Assembly: GCA_947468665.1 (NCBI GenBank)
Contig: CANILH010000001.1
Span: 87,683 to 150,081, forward strand
DNA: 62,399 nucleotides
Source of the DNA: Oligoflexales bacterium
GTDB taxonomy: Bacteria; Bdellovibrionota_B; Oligoflexia; Oligoflexales; RGVZ01
Direction: 5' to 3'
The notes beneath the pieces were generated by a model that searched no databases, had not been told where the DNA came from, and saw only the letters and a program-made list of their open reading frames with translations. The position numbers were made by a program, and so were the translations under genes. Of this stretch, positions 8,704-18,470 are shown one piece after another (within the stretch, counting starts at the first letter, position 1; every line of letters begins with the position of its first letter).

Positions 8704-11700
8704 ATGAAAGCAATCCGTCCAGACGTCAATTTGTCAGAAATGGAACGCGAGGTCCTCGCCTCATGGAAGACCAATCAGATTTTTACGAAGCAAAATGACC
8801 GGCGAAAGAACGCGAAGGAGTTCGCGTTTTACGATGGCCCGCCGTTTGCCAATGGCCTGCCGCATTATGGGCATTTACTCGCCAACACTATAAAAGACAT
8901 CGTTCCGCGTTACTGGATAATGCGAGGTTTTAAAGTCGAGCGAAAATTCGGCTGGGACTGCCACGGTGTGCCGGTTGAGTATGAGATTGAGAAGCGCGAC
9001 AATCTGAAAGGCTCCGGAGCGATCAAAGAAATAGGTATCGGTGAATTTAACGAGCGTTGTCGCGCCTCGGTTCTTCATTACGCCAATGAATGGGAAAAAA
9101 CCATTACCAGGATTGGTAGGTGGGTTGACTGGAGTAACCAGTATCGAACTATGGACATGTCTTTTATGGAGACAGTGTGGTGGGTGTTCAGCGAGCTTTA
9201 TAAAAAAGGACTAGTCTACCGCAGCCATAAAGTAGTTCCATACTCACCGCGTCTCACATCCGTGCTTTCAAATTTTGAGGCCAATCAAAATTATAAAATG
9301 ACGCAGGACCCATCGGTTTTTATCAGATTTAAACTTAAAAACGAGGACGCGTATTTTCTCGCGTGGACCACCACTCCCTGGACACTCATCTCAAACCTCG
9401 CTTTGGCTGTGGGGCCGGACATAGATTATGTAAAGGTTAAACACCTTGCTGATGGCGCGGTTTACTGGCTTGCCGAGGCACGGCTTGACGCTGTATTTAA
9501 AAAACCAAAATCAGGTGAGGCGGTTGTTGAGATACTTGAGCGCTCTAAAGGTAACGCTCTTAAAGGAAAAAGCTACGAGCCACTTTTTCCATATTTTGCG
9601 TCCCACAAAAACTCGTTTGTAGTTCTTGTTGACTCATACGTAACGACTGCGGACGGATCGGGCATCGTACATCAGGCTCCAGCATACGGTGAGGATGACT
9701 TCAGGATTTGCAAGGCGGCAAATATTGAATTCGTCGATCCAATTGATGATGAAGGACGGTTTAAAGATCCGATCTCAGAATATAAGGGCATGAACTTCAA
9801 GGAAGCCGATAAGGAAATCACCAAAAGGCTGAAGGCCGAGGGTAAGCTTATCCGGCAGGAGACCGTTGATCACAGTTATCCATTTTGTGACCGGACGGAT
9901 ACACCGCTTATGTACCGCGCCGTTCCATGCTGGTACGTCGCGGTCGAGAAAATCATTCCAAAACTTGTCGCCAACAACCAAAAAATAAACTGGGTTCCCG
10001 GACACCTGAAAGATGGCCGCATGGGCAACTGGCTTGAGAATGCCCGCGACTGGGCCATCAGCCGCAACCGGTTTTGGGGTACGCCGCTTCCTATATGGGT
10101 CTGTGACACCCATGAGGAGCATATTGAGGTTTTTGGAGACGCCGGTACCCTTGAGAGTAAGTCAGGCCGTAAGCTTACGGATCTCCATAAGCATTTTATC
10201 GACGACATAGCGTTTAAATGCTCCGAGTGCTCCGGAACCATGAAACGTGTGCCGGAAGTGTTTGACTGCTGGTTTGAGTCTGGAAGTATGCCGTACGCCC
10301 AGCTTCATTATCCATTTGAGAACAAGGCTCGCCTGGAAGAGATTTTCCCCGCCGATTTCATTGCCGAAGGCCTGGACCAGACACGTGGATGGTTTTATAC
10401 CCTGTCGGTACTTTCGACGGCGCTATTTGACCGCCCGGCTTTCAAAAATGTCATCGTAAATGGAATTATTTGTGATGAGACCGGCAAAAAAATGTCAAAG
10501 CGGCACCGAAACTATACCGCTCCAGAGGAGCTCCTGGAAAAATACGGGGCCGACGGCACAAGGCTTTACATGATCAATTCGCCGATTCTTCGGGGCGAGG
10601 ATCTGGTGTTTTCAGATAAAGGGGTAGTCGAGACCATTCGGGCTGTTATCCTGCCATTATGGAATGCCCAAAGCTTTTTGACAACTTACGCCGACGCGGA
10701 TGGCTGGCGCCCGAATGCCGAACTTGCTGGAGGCAAAAGGCCAAAAGCCACCGCGGAGCTTGATCAGTGGATCATCAGCCGTCTGCATACAATGATTCAG
10801 AGCGTGCACCAGCATATGGAGAGCTATCACTTGTACGCTGTGATCCCGGTAGTTCTTACCTTCATCGAGGAACTTACAAACTGGTATATTAGGTTAAGTC
10901 GCAGGCGTTTTTGGGGCAAGACAAACGGAGCTAAAACCGACCTTGATCCTGATCAGGTATCTGCCTATGAGACGCTCTATTATGTATTGATAGAGTTTAC
11001 GAAAGTGTTCGCTCCGTTTGCGCCCTTTGTCTCTGACCGCGTATACCGAAATCTCACGGATGGTCTGGCCGGTGTCGCGGAATCGGTTCACCTGACAGAT
11101 ATTCCTGAAGCCGATAAAAATGCCATCGACTTTGATTTGGAAGAAAATATGTCACTTATCCGGCGCGCAACGGAACTTGGACGATCACTACGGGCCAAAC
11201 ATCAAATAAAAACGAGACAGCCACTGCCATCACTGATGGTTATAACTCGCAAGGATCGTGATAAAGATGCTATCGACCGCGGAGTTCATATTATTCGCGA
11301 TGAGCTGAATGTGAAGGCCATTACGTTTTCCACGGATGAGGCGCGGTTTGTGCGCCTTGGTGTAAAACCAAACCTGAAAACTCTCGGCAAAAAACTTGGC
11401 AGTGCCATTGGCTCCGTGCGTGTCGCTTTTGAGGAGCTTTCAAAAGACCCGTCTGCCGTGGCCAAGTTTCTGGCAGAGGCGGAGTCTACTGGTAAGACGA
11501 CGTTGGCAGGCCACGAGTTGACCGTAGAGGATCTTGTTATTGAGCGTGGTCCTAAGGATAACCGCCTGATCGCTACTGAGTTGGGCGTTACTATATTGCT
11601 TGATACGACGGTAACGGAAGAGCTCTTACTTGAGGGCTATGCCCGCGAGATTGTAAGCAGAGTGCAAAACCTTCGTAAAGACTCGGGCCTGCAAGTTACC

Positions 11701-11886
11701 GACCGCATCCAGATTTCCTTTAAGGGTGATGACGACGTTAAAAAGGCGATCACCATGTTTAATGGCTACATAACCGGTGAGACGCTAGGAAACAGTCTTG
11801 ACGCTGTCAATGAGGTGTCGTCTCCGCATCAGGTCACCACAGATATTAATGGGCACACCCTGATTCTTGGACTGGTAAAGGCCTGA
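8704..11886 (+). CDS. ileS: Isoleucyl-tRNA synthetase, long eukaryote-like type
   Basis: A 1060-residue class I aminoacyl-tRNA synthetase that charges tRNA-Ile. The HIGH-type signature is PHYGH at 53-57 inside DGPPFANGLPHYGH, and the KMSKS loop is KMSKR at 596-600. The CP1 editing region is present (AWTTTPWTLISNLALAVG near residues 221-237). The HYGH signature, the KMSKR loop and the length mark the second, eukaryote-like IleRS class, which is often associated with low mupirocin sensitivity. An AAGG-like site lies ahead of the ATG. The stop codon overlaps the start of the next gene (TGATG), which suggests translational coupling to the lipoprotein peptidase. Confidence 0.97.
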   Translation: MKAIRPDVNLSEMEREVLASWKTNQIFTKQNDRRKNAKEFAFYDGPPFANGLPHYGHLLANTIKDIVPRYWIMRGFKVERKFGWDCHGVPVEYEIEKRDNLKGSGAIKEIGIGEFNERCRASVLHYANEWEKTITRIGRWVDWSNQYRTMDMSFMETVWWVFSELYKKGLVYRSHKVVPYSPRLTSVLSNFEANQNYKMTQDPSVFIRFKLKNEDAYFLAWTTTPWTLISNLALAVGPDIDYVKVKHLADGAVYWLAEARLDAVFKKPKSGEAVVEILERSKGNALKGKSYEPLFPYFASHKNSFVVLVDSYVTTADGSGIVHQAPAYGEDDFRICKAANIEFVDPIDDEGRFKDPISEYKGMNFKEADKEITKRLKAEGKLIRQETVDHSYPFCDRTDTPLMYRAVPCWYVAVEKIIPKLVANNQKINWVPGHLKDGRMGNWLENARDWAISRNRFWGTPLPIWVCDTHEEHIEVFGDAGTLESKSGRKLTDLHKHFIDDIAFKCSECSGTMKRVPEVFDCWFESGSMPYAQLHYPFENKARLEEIFPADFIAEGLDQTRGWFYTLSVLSTALFDRPAFKNVIVNGIICDETGKKMSKRHRNYTAPEELLEKYGADGTRLYMINSPILRGEDLVFSDKGVVETIRAVILPLWNAQSFLTTYADADGWRPNAELAGGKRPKATAELDQWIISRLHTMIQSVHQHMESYHLYAVIPVVLTFIEELTNWYIRLSRRRFWGKTNGAKTDLDPDQVSAYETLYYVLIEFTKVFAPFAPFVSDRVYRNLTDGLAGVAESVHLTDIPEADKNAIDFDLEENMSLIRRATELGRSLRAKHQIKTRQPLPSLMVITRKDRDKDAIDRGVHIIRDELNVKAITFSTDEARFVRLGVKPNLKTLGKKLGSAIGSVRVAFEELSKDPSAVAKFLAEAESTGKTTLAGHELTVEDLVIERGPKDNRLIATELGVTILLDTTVTEELLLEGYAREIVSRVQNLRKDSGLQVTDRIQISFKGDDDVKKAITMFNGYITGETLGNSLDAVNEVSSPHQVTTDINGHTLILGLVKA

Positions 11887-12926
11887 TGAGAGGGCTACTG
11901 GTTTCAGCCCTTTGCGCGCTTGGTTTAAATTCCTGCTATCTAACAAAGCAAGGCTACCGGCAGCTTGGTCTTTTGACCTCGCGAGAACCCATTGATGATG
12001 TTCTTAAAGAAGACAAGGCGTCGGCGGAGCAAAAACAAAAATTAGAATTTACCCGCAAGACCCTCGCCTACGCACAAAGTGAGGGCCTGAAAACAGGGGC
12101 GGCCTATAAAGACTTTGTCAGTCTTAATGGCGAGGTGGTGTCTTACACTATTCAAGCGGCCAAACCCACGGAGATGAGGCTTAAGACCTGGTGGTTTCCG
12201 GTGGTAGGCAGTGTTCCTTATTTAGGGTTTTTCGATAAAGCCGACAGGGACGACGAAGCCTCTGATCTTGAGCGGGACGGTTTTGAGATTTACAAAGGTG
12301 GAGTCGCCGCCTATTCAAGTCTTGGATGGTTCTCTGATCCGGTTTATTCGTCAATGCTGAGACGTTCTGATGTGGAGCTCGCGCATTTATATTTTCACGA
12401 GTTGACTCATCGGACGATATGGCTGCAAGATGGCGTGGAGTTCAATGAGAATTTGGCTGAATATGTCGCGGACGCGCTCACCGGAAGTTATTTCAAATCC
12501 CTAAACCGGGATGGGGAATTGACTCAGTTTCGCGAGGCGAACGCCGACTATGAGTTATTCAGGGTCTGGCTCAAAAAATTACGGCAAGATCTTGAGCGGA
12601 GTCTGACGCAAACAGAGCGTATGCCTGAGCTGATTCGGGTGTCTGAAAAGTCGAAAGTCATTTCTTTGGCGGTTTCCTTAAAGCCTATATATAAGCGAAT
12701 AGATTTCGTGGGATCCCACCCGTGGAATAATGCCAGGATCCTTGCTGCCGGGTTATATTCGCCGGATGTCTTAAAATTTGAGAGGGCGGCCTCTTGTTTT
12801 GGGGCTGCCAACGCGCCATTTAAGATTGGTAACTTCCTAAAGGCTTTGGAAAAATCCGCCGAAAAAGCCGGGACAGGGTTTTTAGCTTTAGAGCAAATGT
12901 GTCAATCCCCAGGTCAAGAGGGCTAA
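11886..12926 (+). CDS. Putative lipoprotein aminopeptidase (PF10023-like metallopeptidase)
   Basis: A 346-residue predicted zinc metallopeptidase of the putative aminopeptidase family (COG4324/PF10023 type). It starts with a lipoprotein signal whose lipobox LNSC places the lipidated Cys at residue 17. The family core is present: a GGVAAYSSLGWFSDPV segment, then HELTH at 171-175 as the zinc and catalytic site, and FNENLAEYVAD about 20 residues later with the likely third zinc ligand. A membrane-anchored periplasmic location follows from the lipobox. The substrate is unknown. The start overlaps the ileS stop and mgtE follows seven bases downstream, so it is within an operon. Confidence 0.87.
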   Translation: MRGLLVSALCALGLNSCYLTKQGYRQLGLLTSREPIDDVLKEDKASAEQKQKLEFTRKTLAYAQSEGLKTGAAYKDFVSLNGEVVSYTIQAAKPTEMRLKTWWFPVVGSVPYLGFFDKADRDDEASDLERDGFEIYKGGVAAYSSLGWFSDPVYSSMLRRSDVELAHLYFHELTHRTIWLQDGVEFNENLAEYVADALTGSYFKSLNRDGELTQFREANADYELFRVWLKKLRQDLERSLTQTERMPELIRVSEKSKVISLAVSLKPIYKRIDFVGSHPWNNARILAAGLYSPDVLKFERAASCFGAANAPFKIGNFLKALEKSAEKAGTGFLALEQMCQSPGQEG

Positions 12927-12933
12927 AGAGCAA

Positions 12934-14334
12934 ATGGCTGATCAGCAACAGTCATCCCTACCACAGGAATTTGAGCTTTGGCTTACGTCAAAGAACTATA
13001 AATCTATTCGTCCGGTTCTTAAAACAGCGGAGCCAGCCGACATCGGCGAGAGGCTAGCGGAGCTTCCCATAGCCGAGCTGGTGGTATTATTTCGTCTTAT
13101 CCCGCGGTCTCGCAGGGCGCAGGTTTTCGCCTATGTCCCTTTTGAGCGGCAGGAGGAGCTTTTAGAGTCCTTACCTGAAGCCGTTGTGTCGACACTTCTC
13201 AATGATATGGAGCCCGACGACCGGACTCGCCTTCTTGAGGATCTGCCTTTTGAGATCCGCTCCCAGATTCTTTTAAAGCTCTCGCCTGAAGAGCGCAGCA
13301 TGGCCTGGCAGCTTCTTAGTTACGATGAGGACTCGGTTGGGCGTCTTATGAACCCCGAGTTTATTTCTGTGCGCGGCGAGCTTAAAGTGGCTGACGCCTT
13401 GGAATTTATAAGATGGACTGTCAGGGACGCCGATGAGCTGCATAGTTTTATTTTCGTCATTGATCCCGACGGAAAATATAAAGGCGAGGTAAGTCTTGCG
13501 AGTTTGATTTTAGCGGACCCCCCGTCATTATCGTTAGAGCAGATCATGGACACAGCGACGGTTGCCCTCGCGGTTACAGACGACAAAGGTGCCGCGGTGG
13601 ATTTTTTCCGAAAATACGACAAGGCTTTCAGCCCGGTTGTAGACAGCGAAGGGATTCTCGTCGGGATTCTTACCGCTGACGACGTTTTTGATATCGCGGA
13701 AGACGAAGCCACAGAAGACATCCAGCAGTTCGGTGGTACTGCGATATTAGAAGATAGTTACTTTGACACGCCAGGAATGGTGCTTCTTCGAAAGAGGGCC
13801 GGTTGGTTATGCGCATTATTCATCAGCGAACTTTTTACCGGTACAGCCCTCAGGCATTATGACGAGGCAATCGCTGAGATGCGCTATCTCGTTTATTTTG
13901 TGCCTTTGGTGATCAGCTCTGGCGGTAACTCCGGCAGTCAGGCATCGTCTCTCGTGATCCGGGGGCTCGCGGTTCGTGAGATGGAACTTTCCGATTGGCG
14001 CCGTGTTTTCGGACGGGAAGTTTTGATGGGACTTGGTCTTGGCCTTATTCTGGGGGCTATCGGGTTTGTCCGTGCGTGGACCTGGGAGCACAATATTCTT
14101 ATCGCCGCGATTGTCGGCATTTCCCTTGTCGGCGTAGTTTTATTTGGGTCGGTGGTTGGGGCGGTCATGCCATTTGGAATCAAGCGTTTCAATATGGACC
14201 CTGCGGTTAGTTCTTCGCCTTTCATCGCCTCCCTTGTGGATGTGGCCGGGATAATGATCTATTTTAACGCCGCAATCTGGATCATGCGTTCGATCGGGCC
14301 TATGCTTGGGCTTCACGCGCCGGGTGGCGGTTAA
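12934..14334 (+). CDS. mgtE: Magnesium transporter MgtE
   Basis: A 466-residue Mg2+ channel or transporter. Domain order is as in the family: an N-terminal helical superhelix (about 1-130) with repeated short helices, a CBS pair (about 135-255) that includes GRLMNPEFISVR and FSPVVDSEGILVGILTADDV, a plug helix, then five membrane segments (about 285-460). The conserved pore-region signature LVISSGGNSGSQASSLVIRG is intact. In known MgtE proteins the cytosolic domains sense Mg2+ and close the pore. The gene lies seven bases after the lipoprotein peptidase gene, and a lipoate-ligase-like gene follows five bases after its stop. No M-box riboswitch was recognised, as expected inside an operon. Confidence 0.95.
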   Translation: MADQQQSSLPQEFELWLTSKNYKSIRPVLKTAEPADIGERLAELPIAELVVLFRLIPRSRRAQVFAYVPFERQEELLESLPEAVVSTLLNDMEPDDRTRLLEDLPFEIRSQILLKLSPEERSMAWQLLSYDEDSVGRLMNPEFISVRGELKVADALEFIRWTVRDADELHSFIFVIDPDGKYKGEVSLASLILADPPSLSLEQIMDTATVALAVTDDKGAAVDFFRKYDKAFSPVVDSEGILVGILTADDVFDIAEDEATEDIQQFGGTAILEDSYFDTPGMVLLRKRAGWLCALFISELFTGTALRHYDEAIAEMRYLVYFVPLVISSGGNSGSQASSLVIRGLAVREMELSDWRRVFGREVLMGLGLGLILGAIGFVRAWTWEHNILIAAIVGISLVGVVLFGSVVGAVMPFGIKRFNMDPAVSSSPFIASLVDVAGIMIYFNAAIWIMRSIGPMLGLHAPGGG

Positions 14335-14339
14335 ATACC

Positions 14340-15035
14340 ATGTGGATCGACGACCAGATTTTGAAATACTACGATAAGGATTTTCACGCGGAGATATTCG
14401 TGCCCGCGGAGTCCTCCATAGTCCTTGGAAGCGCCAATAACCAGGACCTCGAGGTTAATGTTGCCGCCTGTGGCGAGGGGAATGTACCAATATTTCGTCG
14501 GTACGGCGGCGGTGGTACTGTGGTGCTATATTCCGGCTGTGTCGTGGTAAGTCTTGGCTGCTGGGTGAGGGAGTCTTTTCAGAATACGCTTTATTTTGAT
14601 TTGCTTAACAAATCAGTCATCAAGGCACTATCCAATTCCTGGCCTGGCCTGCCGGAACTCTCGCAAGCCGGGATTTCGGACATCGTCTCAGGTGGGCGCA
14701 AAGTCGCGGGTACGTCCCTTTTCAGAAGTCGTAATTATTTACTTTATCAGGCGAGCATACTGGTTGATCTTGACCGCGATCTTGTCGGGCGGCTTCTTTG
14801 TCACCCAACTAAGGAGCCAGATTACCGCAAGGGTCGGGGGCATGGGGATTTTTTGACGTCATTAAATGAGATGACTCTTGCGCAAAAATCAGCCCCATCT
14901 GTGGCAACAGTGCTTCAGGAGACTTTTGAGGACGTAACGCGCGGGATCTTGGGGGAACACCTGATCGCGCCCATTGATAGCCAAAAATCGGCCCTCAGGG
15001 CCCGACTTGACCGAAGTCTCGCGGGGTCGAATTAA
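14340..15035 (+). CDS. Lipoate-protein ligase A family protein
   Basis: A 231-residue member of the biotin/lipoate ligase (LplA/LipM) fold. The substrate loop RRYGGGGTV at 53-61 corresponds to the RRxSGGGAV motif, and K121 in SGGRKVAGTSLFRSR is the lipoyl-binding lysine position of the family. It lacks the accessory C-terminal domain of long LplA enzymes, so it could be a salvage ligase, an octanoyl or lipoyl amidotransferase, or a ligase needing a partner. It is presumably cytoplasmic. It sits at the end of the ileS-peptidase-mgtE run, five bases after mgtE. The target protein is unknown. Confidence 0.8.
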   Translation: MWIDDQILKYYDKDFHAEIFVPAESSIVLGSANNQDLEVNVAACGEGNVPIFRRYGGGGTVVLYSGCVVVSLGCWVRESFQNTLYFDLLNKSVIKALSNSWPGLPELSQAGISDIVSGGRKVAGTSLFRSRNYLLYQASILVDLDRDLVGRLLCHPTKEPDYRKGRGHGDFLTSLNEMTLAQKSAPSVATVLQETFEDVTRGILGEHLIAPIDSQKSALRARLDRSLAGSN

Positions 15036-15070
15036 TAGTACCGAGGAGCCGCGTTTACAGATTATGAACG

Positions 15071-15958
15071 TTAAACGGTGGTCTCAAAATCCACATGCCC
15101 ATCTGGAACAGTGGACAGATGGTAAGTGGCGGCAGTAAAGGGCACAATGACGGCAATCGCTAGGCTTTCCCACAAAATACCCACTGCCGCGGAAATAAAT
15201 CTTCCGCCATTGACAGAAAACTGAGCGACATGAAAATCAGTGGCGAGAATGCCGGCTGGTATGCCGAATATGGTATCTAATATGGCTAGAGTCTCGATGC
15301 CCATGGAAACGGCAAAAAACACTGTCAAAAAAATTCCCGTGACTGACAATACATTGATAAATACCGGCCAGCGGCCAAAATCTGTCCGGTTTGCGTATTT
15401 AAGAAATAGCGTATCCCATGCTGTCCGAAACCCGCCGCCAGCCCCCGCAACAAGTGTCACAGGGAGCATAACAAGCATCGACATCGCCACGGCGCGAAGT
15501 AATGGCATTAAAACAAGAACCGGCATAACCAAAATCAGAAGCAAAAGAGCGCCAGGCCCTTTTGTGAGTAAAACTCTGAGCGCTCGTTTGGTAACGTCAA
15601 AAACAGGGCCTGGCCGGCTCTCAAAATAATCCACTGATGTGCGGGCAAGAGTAAGGATCCCAATGACCCCAAGCCCCCCCGAAATAATGGCCCATCCAAG
15701 TACTCTTGAGGAAATGGCGGCAAAAAAAGTCTCAATTTGGTCTATGAGCTTTACCTGGGTCAGGCTACCGAGGGTGAGCGTGGCCTCTGAGGCGGTCATA
15801 TTCCATATAAAAAAAGCCAGGATCTGCGGCAGCATAATAAACAAGAAGGTTATTAATAACAGGTCTTTACGGCGGTTACTGAGGGCTTCGACGCCGTATT
15901 TGAAAATCATCGCCAGATTTGTTTTAGGAAGCTTGGTGGACAAACGAAAACTCCTCAT
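15071..15958 (-). CDS. Multi-pass membrane protein of unknown function
   Basis: A 295-residue integral membrane protein with about six hydrophobic segments (around residues 33-53, 88-105, 135-170, 198-220, 225-240 and 255-278). A basic cytoplasmic-looking N-terminus precedes them. No family motif was recognised. The general layout (N-terminal amphipathic start, Gly-rich re-entrant segments) is like other uncharacterised glycerophosphodiester-esterase-type membrane domains, but this is only a resemblance. It is divergent from queE across a 29-base gap and converges with the lipoate-ligase-like gene. Confidence 0.7.
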   Translation of the reverse strand: MRSFRLSTKLPKTNLAMIFKYGVEALSNRRKDLLLITFLFIMLPQILAFFIWNMTASEATLTLGSLTQVKLIDQIETFFAAISSRVLGWAIISGGLGVIGILTLARTSVDYFESRPGPVFDVTKRALRVLLTKGPGALLLLILVMPVLVLMPLLRAVAMSMLVMLPVTLVAGAGGGFRTAWDTLFLKYANRTDFGRWPVFINVLSVTGIFLTVFFAVSMGIETLAILDTIFGIPAGILATDFHVAQFSVNGGRFISAAVGILWESLAIAVIVPFTAATYHLSTVPDGHVDFETTV

Positions 15959-15987
15959 TTATAAGGCCACTTCAATAGGGGACACTT

Positions 15988-16635
15988 GTGACCGACACAT
16001 TAATCATTACAGAGATATATGCCTCAATTCAAGGTGAGTCTAGCTATGCTGGCCTTCCTTGTACGTTTGTGCGCCTGACCGGGTGCCCATTAAGATGCCG
16101 TTGGTGCGATACGGCTTATGGCTTCTATGGTGGAACGGAAATGAGCCTTGAAGCCATTTGCTCGAAGGCCTCTGACCTGGGCGTTAAACTCGTGGAACTA
16201 ACTGGCGGCGAACCTCTTGCCCAAAAACAATGCTCGGAACTTGCCAGGATGCTCACTGACCACGGCTTTAAGGTTTTGATTGAGACCGGAGGATCAGAAG
16301 ACGTGAGCCCGCTGCCAAAGACGACTCATATAATCATGGATATTAAATGTCCGGGCTCTCAGATGGCAGACCGCAATCACTGGGAAAACCTAAACCACTT
16401 AAAGCCAACAGACGAAATCAAAATGGTCTTGTCTCACCGGGAAGATTTTGACTGGGCGGTGGACATCATCAATAAACATAAGCTTAGTGAGCGTTTTAAT
16501 GTTTTGCTTAGTCCCGCGTTTGGACTGCTCCAGCCAAAAGATCTTGTCGATTGGATGATGGCAGCCAAACTAAACGCCAGGCTTAATCTCCAGCAGCATA
16601 AATATATCTGGCACCCCCGCACGAAGGGTGTCTGA
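15988..16635 (+). CDS. queE: 7-carboxy-7-deazaguanine synthase (radical SAM)
   Basis: A 215-residue radical SAM enzyme that makes 7-carboxy-7-deazaguanine, a step toward preQ0 and the queuosine base. The 4Fe-4S cluster motif is C33-x3-C37-x2-C40 in TGCPLRCRWC. The N-terminal YASIQGESSYAGLPC segment and the LTGGEPL block (SAM-binding) are family hallmarks. The start is GTG with AGGGG about seven bases upstream. QueA, a later enzyme of the same pathway, is encoded at 58.4-59.6 kb. A class III aminotransferase gene follows two bases after the stop, so the pair is cotranscribed, though the aminotransferase is not a known queuosine enzyme. Confidence 0.93.
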   Translation: MTDTLIITEIYASIQGESSYAGLPCTFVRLTGCPLRCRWCDTAYGFYGGTEMSLEAICSKASDLGVKLVELTGGEPLAQKQCSELARMLTDHGFKVLIETGGSEDVSPLPKTTHIIMDIKCPGSQMADRNHWENLNHLKPTDEIKMVLSHREDFDWAVDIINKHKLSERFNVLLSPAFGLLQPKDLVDWMMAAKLNARLNLQQHKYIWHPRTKGV

Positions 16636-16637
16636 TT

Positions 16638-17876
16638 ATGACTACCAACGCTGACCTGATGACAAGACTAAAAGCTGTCGAGTGCCGAGATAGCACCTAT
16701 AAGCCTAAAAGCACTCCTTTGGTTTTCGCCCGCGCGAAAGGCTCCGTGGTCTGGGACGTAGAGGGAAAGTCTTATATTGATTTATGCGCAGGCTTCGGAG
16801 CTTTGCCTCTTGGCCACGCATCCGAAGCACTCCTTGCGGTGACAAGAGAATTTGAGAATGCCGAGCCAATGGTTGAGCACGCCATGGGGGATGTCTATCC
16901 ATCGGAAGAAAAAATACTTTTTCTTGAGACCCTAAGATCACTTATGCCTGATAGTTATAAACTTGGGGCTTTGGCTCTAAGTGGTGGGCAGGCAGTCGAG
17001 ATCGCCCTCAAAACGGCTATGCTCGCCACCAAGAACTCAGGCTTTATTGTTTTTGAGAATGCCTACCACGGACTTGATTTCGGGGTGTTGCCGCTCACGG
17101 CAAGAGAAGATTTCAGAGTGCCGTTTAAAAATTACCTCGCTGAAGACAACATCGTGAGACTTCCTTACGGTGCGTCAAAGGCAATAGTTAGTCAGGGCAT
17201 CTCAAAACTAAAAAGCACGGGCCTTGCGGCCATTATCGCAGAACCTATTCAAGGCAGAGCGGGTGTTAATAGTCCACCCGCAGGCTGGCTATCCATGCTC
17301 TCTGACATCGCCCACGAGCACTCTGGCCTTTTGATACTTGATGAGGTCTTCACGGGATTTGGCAGAATCGGTACGTTGTCTTCAGCGGGCGAGGCCAACG
17401 CCGATATCTCCTGCTTTGGTAAAGCCATCGGCGGCGGTTTTCCGATTTCTGCTTGTTTTGCAAAAAAACATATTATGAATGCCTGGCCGGAAAGCTCAGG
17501 AGAAGCCATTCACACAGGCACCTTTTTTGGCCATCCGTTTTCTGCGGCCGTCGGCCGAAGGACTCTCCTTGCCATTAAAGATCGAGATTTAGCGCAGCGG
17601 TCAAAAAGTCTCGGCGAGACGATAAAATTCCGGCTTCGAGAGGCACTTAAAGATAGCCCCCTGGTAAAAGATATCAGGGGCGAAGGGCTTTTTATCGGCA
17701 TTGAATATACCTCGCCGGGCTTTGCGGCAGTCCTTATGGACAGGCTTCGAGAACGGGGTGTCATAGCTCTACCATCCGGAGCGACAGGGTCTGTTTTATC
17801 GATTACGCCAGCGCTTAATATTCCTGAAGATGTTCTTTTTGAGGCCATAGGCCACGTAATCGAAATTTCAAAATAG
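16638..17876 (+). CDS. Class III PLP-dependent aminotransferase
   Basis: A 412-residue fold-type I, class III aminotransferase. The PLP lysine is K262 in CFGKAIGGGFP, and D235 in LILDEVFTGFGRIG binds the pyridine nitrogen. The AGFGALPLGH segment near residue 50 is the usual substrate and cofactor loop. The family includes acetylornithine, 4-aminobutyrate and omega-amino acid aminotransferases and glutamate-1-semialdehyde mutase, and sequence alone does not choose between them. The HTGTFFGHPFSAA segment (about 293-306) is typical of this class. It begins two bases after queE and must be cotranscribed with it. Confidence 0.88.
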   Translation: MTTNADLMTRLKAVECRDSTYKPKSTPLVFARAKGSVVWDVEGKSYIDLCAGFGALPLGHASEALLAVTREFENAEPMVEHAMGDVYPSEEKILFLETLRSLMPDSYKLGALALSGGQAVEIALKTAMLATKNSGFIVFENAYHGLDFGVLPLTAREDFRVPFKNYLAEDNIVRLPYGASKAIVSQGISKLKSTGLAAIIAEPIQGRAGVNSPPAGWLSMLSDIAHEHSGLLILDEVFTGFGRIGTLSSAGEANADISCFGKAIGGGFPISACFAKKHIMNAWPESSGEAIHTGTFFGHPFSAAVGRRTLLAIKDRDLAQRSKSLGETIKFRLREALKDSPLVKDIRGEGLFIGIEYTSPGFAAVLMDRLRERGVIALPSGATGSVLSITPALNIPEDVLFEAIGHVIEISK

Positions 17877-18080
17877 TGACCGGACCCTCACCTTGAAATA
17901 TCCTCCAAAGACCATGTTGGCGAATTTTTTCTGATTTTCTTAATAAAAATCATCGTCCCATGTCGCTCACTCCCGGCAAATATACCAACTTGGACACTGT
18001 CATCAAAAAGACTCTCTTTCCGGCCTAAGAACTCTGGCGTATAGAAAAAAGCAGACAGTTAATCTGAAAAGGAGTCTCAG

Positions 18081-18470
18081 ATGTTATTGGCCATTATCAG
18101 AATTCTTGTAGCGACTTTGCTTCTGCCATTATTTTCAAATTCCGCTAGGGCGGCCTCACCCGTAAAAGATCTGGCGAAATATCTTATGGCGGAAGACGTT
18201 CAGGTCATGCGGGCCATGACGGAGTCTGATTTAAGCCTCGCTCGTTATAGGGAAGAAGGCCCGGTGATTATTTTAGAGGTCGCAAGATCTGCCAGCCGGG
18301 TGTTTTATTACACTGAAGTAAATGACCTTGGGGGAATTTTACTAAGTGCATCTTTTGATTCCAGCGACATCAAAACAGAACTTCAGGCACACAGCATCAC
18401 GTGCCGCGATATTCTTAAGGCATTAGAGCAAGAGACTTTATTTCGCACCGCCTGCCGCGGGTTAAGATAA
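18081..18470 (+). CDS. Small secreted protein of unknown function
   Basis: A 129-residue protein with a signal peptide: hydrophobic residues 1-20, then SARA-A cleavage near residue 24. GGAG about seven bases before the ATG supports the start. The mature domain of roughly 105 residues has two cysteines near the C-terminus that could form a disulfide in the periplasm. No family was recognised. The last nine bases overlap the end of the convergent valS. The 204-base gap upstream is AT-rich and holds no gene that I can support. Confidence 0.72.
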   Translation: MLLAIIRILVATLLLPLFSNSARAASPVKDLAKYLMAEDVQVMRAMTESDLSLARYREEGPVIILEVARSASRVFYYTEVNDLGGILLSASFDSSDIKTELQAHSITCRDILKALEQETLFRTACRGLR